Positions 1 through 12,671 are shown, numbered from the stretch's first letter. The stretch is DNA of 64,000 nucleotides from Rachycentron canadum (GCA_038496675.1 CM076652.1:2720159-2784158), one strand, 5' to 3'. A program made the numbers and translations. The notes: generated by a model from the letters alone, not told the origin.

Positions 1-250
1 CTCTGAGATCAGAAAAATACAGGATTGATCCCATTGACTTTGGCTACGAGCAGCTGACAGCTAGGCCTCTGAAGGAGACACTCTGATTGGCTGTGACATC
101 ACCCACTGGAGCCAATAGGAGCGTCCCATGTAGAGACGTGACTCTAGACGTCACTATCAAAGATTGAGGATGAGAATGGATGGATAAACACACAGAAGTA
201 AAGCAGCAATGCTCCAGTCAAAGGCTCAGACTGATCCAGATCTGAACGAA
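1..250 (+). repeat. Family B interspersed repeat, cut by window start
   Basis: It matches the reverse complement of 32595-32850 and of 37680-37800 almost base for base, including the TGATTGGCTGTGACATCACC core. This orientation is taken as plus. The class is unknown to me. Confidence 0.85.
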
Positions 251-711
251 CTTCAGTTTATCCATTCTGTGTTAACTGCTCCCAAATGTTCCCAATGTTG
301 TTCCCGAAGATAAAGTACAAGATGATGGAACTAAAAAATGCTTATAAAATTCAATGATGTGGAACCATGTAAAGAACAGTAGTTTTTTTTCTTGTATTAA
401 TCAGATAGATTCATCAGTCTGCACATCAACAGGAAACCAGATTTAAACAGCACAGTGCACTTTACTTGACTCTCTCATCGTCCACTGATAAACAAACTGA
501 ACTCGAAAATTCACACATTTAATTGCTGATTTACAATCTCCAGTTTTCCAAAGTACACTCATTAATTAAGGACAGAGGTGAACCACAGCTCACACAGCTC
601 AGCGTTGGCTGCAACCTGAAGGTTCATTTTCTATGACATAAACCCCCCAGCTGCCGCAGGCGTACGCTCCAGCAGTTTCACGCATTGAAGAGAAATAAAT
701 AATATACTCAC
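251..711. other. Unassigned sequence
   Basis: AT-rich, no coding frame or repeat that I can name. Confidence 0.5.
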
Positions 712-900
712 GCAGCTCAGCAGGTGATTTCAGGGGGTTTTATCAGGTCAGGAGCAGCTTGCGAGTACCGAGCGGAGGGGAGGGAGTCGGGGGAGAGCAG
801 CTCTGTGGCGCTCAGAGAACGGCATTTATTAAAAGCCATTTAAAACCACACTTCTGCGCTGAGCCACTGACTCTGTGGACGGGAGCAGAAAGAACAGACA
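712..900 (-). promoter_or_regulatory. Candidate minus-strand GC-rich first exon or promoter
   Basis: A CpG-containing purine-rich stretch (plus-strand GCGGAGGGGAGGGAGTCGGG near 771) ends on the minus strand in a good donor, GAGCTGC|GTGAGTATAT, with the last exon base at 712. There is no coding frame of note. It is the only GC-rich block in the left 8 kb apart from part of 8.8-9.2 kb. This is inference only. Confidence 0.2.
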
Positions 901-1532
901 GACGGGCCTGAACAGAGAGACCGACAGACAGACCCTGCATGCGGACACTCATGTTTCATCTCCCTCACGACCACACAACACTAAGTCAAAAGCTTAATTT
1001 TCTTTCCTCTAAAGAGCCACTTGATAGTTGCTTTAACTTCCAGTAGCCTGGTTCCAAACCTCTGAGCCACTGACTTTATCATAAGAATGGATGAAGTTGC
1101 TCTGCATAATGTGAAAGATGTGGCTTGTAGTAACAAGCCCTGAGAGAAATGTCGCCAGCGCTGCAGTGGCTCACCCCCCCTCCCAAGCTCCATGCAGCCT
1201 CTTCCCCTCTTTCAGCTCCTGGGTCTAAGGCAGATTTACTCAATGGTTCAGTCTTAGCGTTTCCAGCAGGAGCAGAGGACGGTTTTACTGTAAACCCACA
1301 GGTCACTATGAGCCAGCACCAAACAGCAGCCCGGTTCTTCTCTCAGGAGTCCCATGAGGCCCACATTCAGACCTACATTAACATGCATCATCAGTGATCC
1401 GATCACAAGTCGCCAGTGACCTGGTTTTAAAATGTGTCTCCAGTGACATAGGAGCTCACTTCCAGTTTCATATACAAATAAACAGGCGCACGTTGTTGTT
1501 TTTGAAAGACAAAGAGAGAGAGGCACAGAGGG
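901..1532. other. Unassigned sequence, possibly repeat-derived
   Basis: Open frames on both strands are short and mutually overlapping. A GATCCGATCACAAGTCGCC segment near 1395 looks like fish repeat sequence but I cannot name it. Confidence 0.4.
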
Positions 1533-1652
1533 GGTGTCAACCCACTGTGACGCCACCCGTTGGTTTGTTAACTGACGATCCGAAGCCTTGTAATTTGGCC
1601 GTCGCCATCTTTGGAGGACAAGGTGGAGCTGAGGAGGAGTGAGGCGTGGATC
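1533..1652 (-). repeat. Family A fragment (distal end), minus orientation
   Basis: GTCAACCCACTGTGACGCC through GAGGAGTGAGGCGTGGATC is the distal part of family A in reverse. It is cut off exactly where the next, opposite-oriented copy begins. Confidence 0.8.
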
Positions 1653-1905
1653 CATGGACTGTTTGTAAAAGTGGACATAGACTAGGGCGAAAAAAATGAA
1701 GCCAATTCATTCATTCTCTCTAATGACCATCAGGGGGCGACTCCACTGGTTGTCAAAGAAGTCAGATTGTATTGAAGTCTATGGGAAAATGTCCCTACTT
1801 CTCCTTGATTTATTAGCTCAGTAAACGTTTTCCTAATGAGTTTATGGTCTCAGTCTCTAGTTTCAAGTCTTCAATACAACATGATCATTTTTTAACAGCC
1901 ACCAA
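1653..1905 (+). repeat. Family A copy, plus orientation
   Basis: It starts CATGGACTGTTTGTAAAAGT, a diverged form of the CATAGACTGTATATAAAAGT terminus, then carries the AGGGGGCGACTCCACTGG and CAGATTGTATTGAAGTCTAT core. It ends near 1905 before the GGTCCATTTAGAGG part. Confidence 0.85.
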
Positions 1906-2854
1906 ATCCTAATCAGCTCAACCTTGAGTCCAAATTAATGTTTGTTCCTTGACAGCATTACTGAGATATCACGTTGGCCCTGAATGTCACTGGGATAAAA
2001 ATCTACAAGATTATTTTATTAGCTTCTTACAGATATACTGAAATTCATGTTGGGAACTCAACCTCTAACTCTTACAGTCTTGTTGAAGCTACAATAAATA
2101 TAGACCAGAATGATGCTACAGAATATTTATTTGATTTTCTTGTCGTTTCATCCAATTCATCATCAGAAGAGGCTTAAAATATTCAGTATTTCAGAACTGG
2201 AGGAGGTGCAGTGATACACACTGTGCATGGGAGATACGGTTTTATCCACACGCATCCCCAAAATCATCCGTCTTATCTCCTGACCCGCTGGGTTGAAAAC
2301 ACAGATCTAAAAAGGTTTATTTCCATGCAGACTGGAGGAGCTTCCTCTGCAGTGGGAATCAGACAAATCCTCCCAGAGGGCAGAAAGAGATGGACTCTTT
2401 CACCAGCAGCAGCTGATTAAAATAAAATAAAAAAAATTAAAAAAAAGCTGACACAGGTTCAATAATATAAACATCACCACTGTACACAGAGAAACTGAAG
2501 CTGTTCATTACGGCAAAGGTAATGATGATTTAGCTTCTCTTAGAGACTCTAAATGACTGTAAATGTCACGTTTATGCTGAGGATTGTCATAAGGTCACCA
2601 AAGAAATCTAGACACAACATTAGGGGAGTGTAACAGTCTTTAATTATCTTATTATGGACTAATATTACAGACAAATGGATATTTTGACCTAAATCAAAGG
2701 GTCAGGGCGTCTCTCTGCAGTGCTGATGTTCATCACACAGGGAGGAATCTATCACTTAATGCTGGGATTAGACGTCACATTCAGTGAGTGTCAACCCACT
2801 GTGATCGTTTTCCACTCAACTCATTCATGTAAAACAACTAAATTAAAACTTTAA
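1906..2854. other. Unassigned sequence
   Basis: A-rich run at 2420-2445. GTGTCAACCCACTGTGATCG at 2787-2806 is probably a tiny family A end remnant. No gene seen. Confidence 0.45.
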
Positions 2855-2945
2855 CTGGCTGGGTATCGTTCAAAAACACTTTGGGATCGGTGCTGCTGCT
2901 GATACCTTGACTTTAATACGGATTCCTAATACCAATTTCATTAAA
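2855..2945. mobile_element. hAT-like GATACC/GGTATC-rich relic
   Basis: GGCTGGGTATCGTTCAAAAA, TGATACCTTGAC and CCTAATACCAATTTC form the kind of degenerate GGTATCG/GATACC array seen at hAT ends. It is short and ends cannot be set. Confidence 0.35.
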
Positions 2946-5377
2946 AAGAAGATTACTATAGTTGAGTAAAGTCCACAGTAAAGTCCAAATTTTTACTTTT
3001 TGGTCTCTTTACACACTCAGAGTGGTCAATCACCAACATGATTAGATCTTGGTTCGAACAAGCTGATGATGCTAGATGTGATTACTCATTTACTCCTTAG
3101 TTAATATAAGTTCAATATCCAGCTCTAGCTTAAAATAAGAAAACGAGTGCAGCAACAGCAGACAGATATTTTCAAAATCTATTAACGCATCAGTTACTCT
3201 CTCTATTAAGAGATGAATCATTTTGTCCACAAAATGGAAATAGGGCGCAATGTCAATCAAGTCTTGCTTTGTATAACCAATGATCCAACACATTACAAGA
3301 TATTCAGTACACAATGATATAAAACTGAGGAAAATTGGCTGGAAGCACAAAATGTTTGGAGCTCTTGCTTCGAAAATAATACAAACTTTTGATTGATTAT
3401 CAAAATAGTTTAATTTATTGCTGATCGAAGAGTCTAATCAGCCTGACATCATGTGGCCTCAGAACATTTAAAACCACGAATGACAAAACTAAAGTAGACA
3501 GGGCACGTTGAAGCAGAGTGGGTTCACCCAAAGACCACATGAAACTCCTCATGACACTGCTCCTGCACACAGACTGTCATGTTTCATCAGACTGTTTTCC
3601 AACTTGCTGATTAAAGCTTTTTTTTTTTCCAGAACATGAAAAAAAAAAAACAAATACTGTTGAAGTGGAAAAATAAGATTAGGATTTTCTAAATCTGAAT
3701 TTTAAGACAAGATGTTCTCAGACTTCCAGCTGAGCTGTAGAGAACACACACTCGATTTCTAAACTACTTTACATAATGCACACAATCATCTCTGATATGG
3801 GTCTTATCAACAGACAGAGGAGTTGATTGAGTTTGATGATGAGCCTGTGACACAGATGCAATCGACATCCACGTACGGCGTAAGCGTCACGCCTCCTGAT
3901 CAAAGCCCTCCTCCTCGCCTAAACAATAGTAACCATCAGTAAATGTATGACCTTTGCACCTCAGCTCCATCTTCCTGAAGGTTAAAGGGGCTATTTCTAA
4001 GTGTTACTATCGCCACATTGCTAACATTAGCATTAGCTCTTTACTGACCAGTCCAGAAGAAACGCTGCTACTTCAACATCAAACTTTTGTTTAGGGTTCA
4101 ACATAGTTTGTTTGTTTCTTATTATGGCCTTGGTCCACTCTTTGTGGCTTCTTGGGACTTGGGGAGGTTGGGGTCTTCATGTTGTGTCTTGGCCCCTGAC
4201 GGGATATATATATTATAAAAAGCAGACTAACCAACTAGCATCTCACTGCTGCCCTGAAGACGCAGCGCTGCCATGAGGACATATTATAACCTCTTGGATC
4301 ATAAAGACAGCGTTGGCGGAAGCTCATGTCCAACAACTATCACCTGCTTCTGGCAACAAACCATGTTTAACAAATTCTCAAAAATAGTCCCCTCAATGTT
4401 ATATATCATAATGATGATTATCTGTTTTCTCAATGTGTTTACTAGTGAATCAATAGGTGGCGCACCACCACCTGATGGTGGTCGACTGAAAACATACAAT
4501 AATTATATCAGAAGACAACACTGTGCTGGGCTTTTTCACATAGTTTTACGAGTCATGATTTCTTCTGATTTCAGACTCCTCTGCTTTAAACCCCTGCTGG
4601 ATTGACCCTGCTTTTACATCAAATCAATTATTGGAAAGGTCAGCGTTTAATTTGTGGGTTAACTGCCTTGCAGTAATTTCTGGCTAAATTAATAACACAC
4701 AGTGCCCAAGCTTTTATTTTGACAGGGCCAACTGGCACTAGCTTCCTCCCTCTCTGGCATATTTTGGCACCAGGGGAAGGTTTAAACCTTCAAAAAAATG
4801 TGAGCTAACGTAGTTGGAAACATGGAGGACTACAGATTTGAATATGTTGGGTCACTGCTTCGTCCATTTTACTACAGTTTTTAAACCATGACCTTGGTGT
4901 AGAAGCTGCTTTTTTCCTTCAAAATTCAAACACTTAGGATTTGCTGAGCTCAGGTCCCACAGCGACTGGTTTTATTGTTTTAATGAGCTGCTATAGAGGT
5001 GTCACCTCACTGAAAAAACGATTTTTTTTCTAAAATAAAATCTCCCTCTTTGGCTGACAGCCACCGTGGGCTGTCAGATAAAACAACAGCATCAGGAGGC
5101 CTGTAATTACTGTTTCGCAGAGGATGACAACTTAATAATATCATTTAAAGCAACAGAAGTTTTTATTGTTGAAAAGCGTACCTTACAGCGATGTAACGTA
5201 ACAGGAAAGTCGTGTAGTATTGGAGACATGCAAATGACAGCCCATCAAATTACAGAAAGGTTGAGCACATTTCTACAGCACATCATAAATAACTATCACC
5301 ACCACACTCCGTCCAAATTCACTGTCGTGATGAAGTTTTCATGTTAGTACACCGTGACTCTGTAAAACAGCCGATTC
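2946..5377. other. Unassigned intergenic sequence
   Basis: AT-rich with homopolymer runs (3618, 3640). Short open frames at 4273-4605 and 5066-5347 lack family resemblance. Confidence 0.5.
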
Positions 5378-5716
5378 AAATCATAGTGTTTGAATTAACA
5401 TAGGCAAAAGGCGTCGGGTACACATGCACCTTATCCGCTCATCTATTCATCCACCATCACAAGATGCAGAGGCTTGTGCCTCAAAAGCTGCAAGACAATA
5501 CGTGATGCTCTTCGTATGACATCGTTCTTACCACGCACGCACTTTTCCAACACTGTCCAGATGTTATTGAACGCACCACAAGTCTCAGCCATGGTGACTA
5601 CTTCATACTACAACTTATCACTTCCCGTCCGTCCGTTGTGTTGGAGGTTTCAGTTGATTCTCTTTAAATTGACCTGGTCTTCAGCCTCCGGTCAATTAAA
5701 TCATAGTGTTTGAATT
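5378..5716. repeat. Segment bounded by 19-bp perfect direct repeats
   Basis: AAATCATAGTGTTTGAATT occurs at 5378-5396 and again at 5698-5716. The spacing and repeat length resemble a target-site duplication of a LINE-mobilised insert of about 301 bp. No poly(A) or simple tail is evident at either end, so a local duplication is an alternative. Confidence 0.45.
5443..5592 (-). other. Candidate 49-codon open frame with strong start context
   Basis: On the minus strand ACCATGG opens a frame of 49 codons ending in TAG. It begins MAETCGAF and its second half is helix-like and basic (residues about 25-45, rich in R, L, V). A possible donor CGTG|GTAAGAA lies inside it. The frame sits within the ~300-bp segment bounded by 19-bp direct repeats, which suggests an inserted sequence. 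I do not recognise the protein and length alone gives little support. Confidence 0.2.
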
Positions 5717-7173
5717 TACAGATGAGTTGATCTGATATTGAAAACAACTACTCAGCTGCTCTGTGGTCACCTTGAGACAGTTTGAGAAACAGCACATTAA
5801 ACAGGTGATTTTAACTAATTTACTGAAGCGAGATATTAAATGATTACATTTTGGATATTGTTACAGAAGACACAAAATCAAAAAGACTTTTATCACTGAA
5901 GTCCAGACACACATTTCAAATGATATGCAAATACAACAGAGCACTGCATAAACAAAGTCACACAGTTAGCTTAAAGTCACACAGTGTAAAGGTAACAGAG
6001 AGATTTCACAGTCATAATGTGGATGTCTGAGCCTGGTGGGAACTGAAAACACTATAAACCAACAGCACCAACTTCAGACCAACAAGAAAACAAATCAAAA
6101 GTTTTCTAGTGCTAAACATTGTGTCCCAACACAACACAAGAGTGTGAGACAAATCAATTCAACAACCCCTAGAAATACACAAAAAGCCTTTTACTTCGCT
6201 CAGAGAGAGACACAGAGAGAGATGATTAAACAACAGAGCTGGTTAACATCAAATTTGCACTCAACAGATTTGTGCAGGCAACAAATAAATATCATAGCTA
6301 TTTCACAATTAATTAGGAAAAAAAAAAACTCACAAAATCCCAACAACAGAGCCGCCTCACCACGTCCTGAACAAACCATTCGCCAGCTCGGTTTGTTTTG
6401 TTTACAGTTCTGATCAAATTCACGCTGCACATAAATATCTCTTTTGTCACCTGGAGAAAGTTTTACTGTGGGGAAAAAAAAAAAAAAATCACGCAGCAGT
6501 CTTTCAACCACCAGAAAACAAAGCCTGTCGCTTCAACTCAAAGACCTGACTCGCAAATCTCAGCTTCTCGTTTCTGCTGTGATGCTTTTTCGAATGTTTG
6601 TCTGCTCACGGCTGTTCTGCATCCAAAAGGCCGTCTTCTCTTGCGAAAACTGCCAGCCTTCATCCCACAGACAGACGGTCTCCACCAAGTGGCACCCCAC
6701 CGTGACGTCGGTAACCAGGATATAAACAACTAGTTTCACCTAAAGACTATAACTTTCTGAAATGACACACAGCCAAAATGAAGTGAACCTAAACTTCAGC
6801 CATCTTGGTTTTTGGGCTGGTTGGCAGCAACTCAATTTTAAAGTTAAATACCTAAATATAGCGTCTGTAAGTTTCACCTGAAAAACAAATCATATGCGAG
6901 TGTAGGATCAGACCAGATCAGGCAGCACAACCAACATTACCAGCTGATCAAAACTGGAAGAGGTCAATAAGTTGATCAAAAGAAAATTAATCATCAGCTA
7001 TTCGGATGACTGCGGTCAATGCTTCAAGCTTTTCTCTGTGCGATATCACTGTAAATGGAATATCTGAGGCTGGGGCTGTGGATTGGACAAATCATTGAAT
7101 AAGAAGATATTAGAAGATGCCATGGGACTTGTGACAGGAATCTTTAATTGTGGTTTTCTTACCAACATACGAT
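5717..7173. other. Unassigned intergenic sequence
   Basis: A-rich. The stretch 6680-6800 holds CCACCGTGACGTCGG and AGCCATCTTGGTTTTTG, words of the family A distal end but too scattered to call a copy. Confidence 0.45.

Positions 7174-7236
<63 letters not shown>
7174..7236. repeat. (GATA)n microsatellite
   Basis: About 15 perfect tetranucleotide units. Confidence 0.98.
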
Positions 7237-8082
7237 GCCTGTTTTCAAATAAAGATTCAGTGTCAGAATCAGGTGCGACAGCAGAAGACATTGTGAATTA
7301 ATCCACCCTGCCGAACCTCAGCCAATCAGGACGTAGTGAGGCGAAGAGGAAAACGAACATGTCAGATAGAGTGACGGCCATGTCGAGACGCTGCCTCGCG
7401 GGTTTGTTTTGTGTGTGTGTTTGTTTTTCTATGTCAAACAGCGACAGTGTGTCAAAATCACAAACTGTTCTGTGTTCGTTCAGCCGACGCCGCAGCGTTT
7501 GCCAAGACACAAACCTTATTTGCTCCACATTTGCATCATCTTTGTCTCTTTATCTTTTTGGGGGGATGAGAGAGAGAGAGAGAGTGAGAAGCTGCACAGA
7601 AACAGAAAACCCAGTGATTGTCCCAGTGAATGTGTTTCAATACTGGAATGAGGTGTTGTTTTTGAATGGACTCAGCAGCAGGATCCTAGTGCTGTACCTA
7701 AAGTCCATACGTTTTAAACTAGTCTGCTATGATTGGGAAATGTGGATCAGACCCATCCATCACCTGTTTGCTCCAGTGACAAGGTGAGAGAGCAGAGAGC
7801 ATCAAGGGTCACGTGACCCTGTAGTAAACACAGGTATTTATCGACTCCTGCTACAACAACAGGAGCAAAAACCCAGGTATGAGATGAAACAGATCCTTTT
7901 AAACAGTGTGCACAGCTGCTAGCAGCTCAATCTTCCTCCACTACGTCTGTGTGTATTTGTTCCATGATGTCGCAGTTGTTTATCCTCAGTCTGAACAAAA
8001 AGGATCAATCAGCTTTTATCAGTGGGTTAAAAAACACATTTATGCCCACTGATTTTGGTGTAAAAGAGGTATCAGAACATCC
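7237..8082. other. Unassigned sequence
   Basis: Overlapping open frames at 7298-7787 on both strands have no recognisable product. A short GA run lies at 7567-7585. Confidence 0.45.
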
Positions 8083-8328
8083 ATCCATTATCTATACGGG
8101 TTCAGCCGTCAGTTGGGGAATGGGAGTCAATCCCAGCTGACACTGGGCAAGGGCAGGGTCCACCCGGGACAGGTCACCAGTCCATCACAGGGCTGACGTA
8201 TAGAGACGTACAACCATTCACACACATCTACGGACACTTAAGAGTAACCAATAGACCTAAAGTGCATGTCTTTGGACTGTGGGGGAGGTCATAGTACCTG
8301 GAGGGAACCCACACAGGCACTAGGTTTG
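8083..8328 (-). mobile_element. tRNA-derived SINE, 3' two-thirds
   Basis: Read on the minus strand it has the fish SINE body: CACAGTCCAAAGACATGCA-like, then a CCTGTCCCGGGTGGACC-like part, CAGCTGGGATTGACTCCC, and a GATAATGGATGGATG tail. The tRNA-like head (A and B boxes) is missing, as in a 5'-truncated insertion. Confidence 0.75.
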
Positions 8329-9778
8329 AATCATATCTGAACAATTAATCAATAATTAATAGTTGCTGAGTAATCCTCTAAGTGATTCATCATCGCAGAA
8401 AGGATACATAGTGGTGGTATTTTGTGCTTTAGGAAAGCATCTTGGGCTGAATATAAACAGTACAGACACCAGCACACAGAGAGCTTAGTAACAATTAAGA
8501 GCAAAGAGCTTCATCATCTATTTTGAATTAGTCTGGGAATTAACATTAACAGGCCACAGCTGAGTAAATCCACCATTAATAGATGTCTCATAGCTGGTGA
8601 AACCACCTTCACCACCACTAACAACATCATCAATAACAGTAAACTCTTAGCTCCTCCAATTTGAAAACTGCACTTTTAGGTTTTCATGTCTATTTTTAAA
8701 TGATTACAAGTCCAACCCACCAGTGTTATACATGTGCGTCAGTCAGTCACCAGCATCATCGTTTCCCTTTATCAGACTGATTAACGTGCAGAGCTGACAC
8801 TGAACAGATTCATGCAGCCTCGTTTAGCGGGAAACCAGTTCCAGCCCAACCAAACATTTTTCTGATGAAAAAGGCGGCAGGTGACATCTAACACAGCAGC
8901 CGCTGAGGTAAAAAAGGTGCCACAGCCAGATCAAAGTCTGATTTCCTCCCCCCTGATCTGGCAGGAGGTCACTGTGGGTCACGCATCGTGTAATCTATCC
9001 CTCAGTGACTGGCCGCCACTTCAAAAGCAGGAGGGAGCGCTCGTCTTTTAACTCTCACAGGTGGGTGGAGACAGGATTAGTGAACGCCTCAGAGCTCACG
9101 AATATTCACCTGTAACTCCACGCAGGAGGAGCAGCAGAGAGGCCGAGCAATCAGCGACAAAAGCTGATCAGTAGCACAAGCCCTGACGTCATGTCTCTGC
9201 TCTCCAGTACGGGGTTTCCTCAGGAAACAGATCCGCAAACGGTGCTAAGCATTGGAAATACCTCGACTTTTCTGCCCTACACTGCAAAGTGCAGAGCAAA
9301 GAGGGTGATCGATCAATCACCTGCTGAATCACACACATCATTATCAGTGCAACTACTAGAAACACTCATTATACATGATGATTATGATGATTATACATGG
9401 CCTTTGCTGTGTGATGTCGCACCACTGCTCATTTTCCATGAAACTTAATTTCTATCAGGGATGTGTCGAGACGTAAACATCTGTCCATGAAATATCATCA
9501 ACATTTATCTACTATAAAGAAACAGCTTCTCAGCGGTGGCTGTATCAGAAACCTGGTTCTGTTTATTACTTACTTAGTTAACCAAGTTAACTAATTGTAA
9601 ATGGATCTCGGTCAAAGCAGCTTAAAAATGTGACTGTAACTTCAACCTTTGTTTGTAATGTCTGCTTTAGCCTTTAGTTGTTGTCTTGTGTAACTGTCCA
9701 TTGTGAATTTGAATTTTTTTTTTCATTATATAGCCCCATACACCCCTCAATGGGATGACTATAGTATCTATCTATCTA
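8329..9778. other. Unassigned unique sequence
   Basis: Mostly balanced composition at 8800-9200 with CpGs. No gene, splice frame or repeat recognised. Confidence 0.45.
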
Positions 9779-10045
9779 TTAGGGCTGCACAATGAAACAA
9801 AATATGATTAAAATTGCAGTATGGCAAGTGCAATGTCTAGGTAGGTAAAATGTGTCACATTCTTGTTCTGCGTTGTTGGCACCGTAAGCGCTGTGGTGCT
9901 ACAGAGGGGGCCCAACATACAAATGATATTCCCCTGACGTAAAAGGACATGTTGGTAGGTAATTTTTTCAGATAAAATGCAAAAAAAAAAAAAAAAACTA
10001 TTCTAGCTGAAATTATATTGCAATATTTGCCAAAATGATGGATTC
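9779..10045. mobile_element. Possible hAT-related fossil (TAGGGCTGCACAAT start)
   Basis: TTAGGGCTGCACAATGAAAC, then AAAATTGCAGTATGGC and ATTATATTGCAATATTTGCC resemble fish repeats that begin TAGGGCTGCACAAT and contain alternating ATTGCAATAT words. No coding sequence. The class is from memory and uncertain. Confidence 0.35.
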
Positions 10046-11366
10046 AAACACTGGATGTAAACATTATCTTCATGTAGTTTCAAAGAGGACAATTCCAGAG
10101 GGCAGTAACCCCCCAGCACTTCAGTGAAGTACTGGTGAAAGAAAACTCATGCAAAAAAGATCATCAAAATCAAAGACTTGTATATCCATGACCCTACATC
10201 CTCCCTGCTGTTTATTCATATTGGATAGAGGGTAGAGAGGGAAACAATCCCAAGATTAATGACTATTCAGTGCACATATTTATTTCATTATTTTCCTAAT
10301 GGCAAGGCCAAGGGTCAAAGGTCACATCACCAACAACATCGTATTAGTGCAAACACCGAATATCTGCACACGAACCAAGAGGAACCTTTGAATAACACAT
10401 AATAAGTGACTGTGAATTGTTATGTCCCGCTAAACCACCATCAGGTAACGTGGTGCTGTACACATGGAGTTAGTAAACACAGCCCTCCGTGTCACACAGT
10501 CCACGGCAGAGTAATAAACAGCTAATGTGAGCAGTAACAACACACATGTGCCGGTTTCCCACTGCACGTTACGTGTTACGTTGGTTTAACGGTTACTTCG
10601 TTTAACTGTCAGCTAGTTAGCCTGCTAGCCTGCTAGCCAACGTTAGCAAACGCTAGCATAGCAGGGAGAGCAGCTTAGCTACCCTCCGGTTTAACACCAA
10701 CACCAGCGTGTTACAGTACACGATATGACAAGAGCGCACTTTAAACTCATTTCACACAACGTTGAGCTAAATCTGGTGAACAGAAAATATGTGTGGATGT
10801 ACGGCGAGTGACAACATAAGTATAGCAGAATGTTGAGCCAAACTCCACTCCAAAATCCTCCGGTTTTAAGTTGTATCGATTCTGTGCCAATATGCACAAA
10901 AATTGAGGCTATTTTGCAGCATTTTATGAATATTTGGGTTCTCTTGATAAATTCGGCAAACACACAATGCACAAATCAGAGCAGCATTTGCTTTATACAT
11001 TTCAACTTTCCGTCGGGGCAAAGGCATCGTGAATCAAAACAGCAAATCTTCTAAACTAAAATTATATTCAGTTCTCAACCTACTTGATGTAGGCTGATAT
11101 TTAGGGTAGACTGTAGAGATGAAAACAAAATGTAAACCGTGCTTGACGTGGTGTATGGTTTTCCCAGTAAGTAATGAAACCGAAAACTTTACGATTTTTA
11201 CATTGAGTCTGGTCACATTCTCTTCCCGGAAGAAAACGCAATATTGAGTCGGGTTTAACTGTCACGAAACAAACTTCTACGAAGCAATGCAACAATCATG
11301 GGAATAAGCCAACTTGTAGAATTAAACAAAACATTAACAGCTGGAAGTAAAAGTAGTAAAACTTAC
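10046..11366. other. Unassigned sequence left of the NRF1-type promoter
   Basis: It includes the TTACGTGTTACGTTGG and GCTAGCC/AACGTTAGC-rich block at 10560-10690. If transcription starts near 11425 on the minus strand this would be intron 1. No coding exon found. Confidence 0.4.
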
Positions 11367-11460
11367 GGCTGCAGTTTGTTTTTCCCTCCCTTGGTTTCGA
11401 ATCGACCTGCTGCTGCAGAGCGCATGCGCGGAAGGAGCCACAGCAGCGCACTATAAATAC
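11367..11460 (-). promoter_or_regulatory. Candidate minus-strand core promoter with non-coding first exon
   Basis: Within about 95 bp on the minus strand there are a TATTTATAG TATA-like box (about 11459-11451), a perfect palindromic NRF1-type site GCGCATGCGC (about 11420-11429), and a consensus donor GCAGCC|GTAAGT with the exon ending at 11367. Transcription would run left, parallel to grm8. The nearby block 10560-10690 is rich in GCTAGC/AACGTTAGC words often seen near fish gene starts. No downstream coding exon was recognised, so this could be a lncRNA or the 5' end of the next gene. Confidence 0.35.
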
Positions 11461-12671
11461 TGGTTTTAATATTATCAATAAAAAACAAACAAAAAACTGA
11501 CCAAAATCTAATAAAATAGTAAAAAGGTAAGAATAAAAATGTAAACTTTAAATTGTTAAAACAGATACTAATTGCAAAATGGTTTATAATGTTTTTAGCA
11601 ATAATTTTTGAGTTTTTAAGTTTTTAGTCTGCAGACTGTTCTTTTGTTGAACCATTAGTTAACCGACAGTATCCATGTCTTACATTTGATCTGTGATTAC
11701 ATTTTATAGGCCAACTCTGTTTCACCTGCCACTTAAACGTCTTCCAGTTTTTCATGTATAAATTAACTTCCTTTGCATCTTCAGCATTTCCTAGATATAA
11801 ATATATTTAACAAACCACAAAGACTTTAAATGGTAGACGTTCATCCATACTAGAAAGATGCTACATCATATGATACATCCTTTGACATCATTTAATCATT
11901 TGAATATTTTTCCTCCACTGCACTGAAGGCAACCTATCCTCAGGTCCACCCTATGCTGTGATACAGCAGTTTTCTGTCTTGGCCGTCTGACAGGAGCTGG
12001 AGTCTGATGAGTAGAGAGCGGTGTGGTTCCAACATCAGGGATGTTGACCTGCCAGCCTCCAGACTCAGTCTGCAGCCGACGGAGGTGACAGCAGACGACA
12101 GAGGACTTCACACTCAGTGACTCCGCCCTGCTATGAATGGTGTGTTTGGGAGTCATTTCTGCAGCGTTTCCTCCTGTCAGGAGTCAGGATAATGTCAGCT
12201 GCTGAAGTGCGGATGCCGGCGGCATTGGAAACCCATGCTGGGAGAATCTTTCTGCTCTCAACGCCACTGAGTTACTGAGATGACATGTAGGCTGTCTCTG
12301 TTATGTTTACTCCTGTCATGTTTTAGTGAGCCGGCCATCAGCTCTCATGTCATGCTGTCAACACGAAGATCAAGAAAACACACACAGCAACCACTATTCT
12401 TTTTGTTTTTTTTTCGCCACCAGGAGCGCACCAGTGAAATAAACCCGCTTTACATAGCAGGCTTTTCTCACTCTGTGTTCTCCTGTTTTCATGAAATGTC
12501 ATCAGTCACCTCACACAGAAATCTAATATATGACATATATGTCCCTAAATTAACAGTGAAGTCACCTATCAGGGGATATAATAATAGATTATTATCAATT
12601 AAGATAATTATCACATACAGTTATAACACATGAAATACCCATAGTCAAATTTGTGTATGTACCAAATGTCC
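11461..12671. other. Unassigned sequence
   Basis: AT-rich to 11900, then more balanced. Short frames only. Confidence 0.45.
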
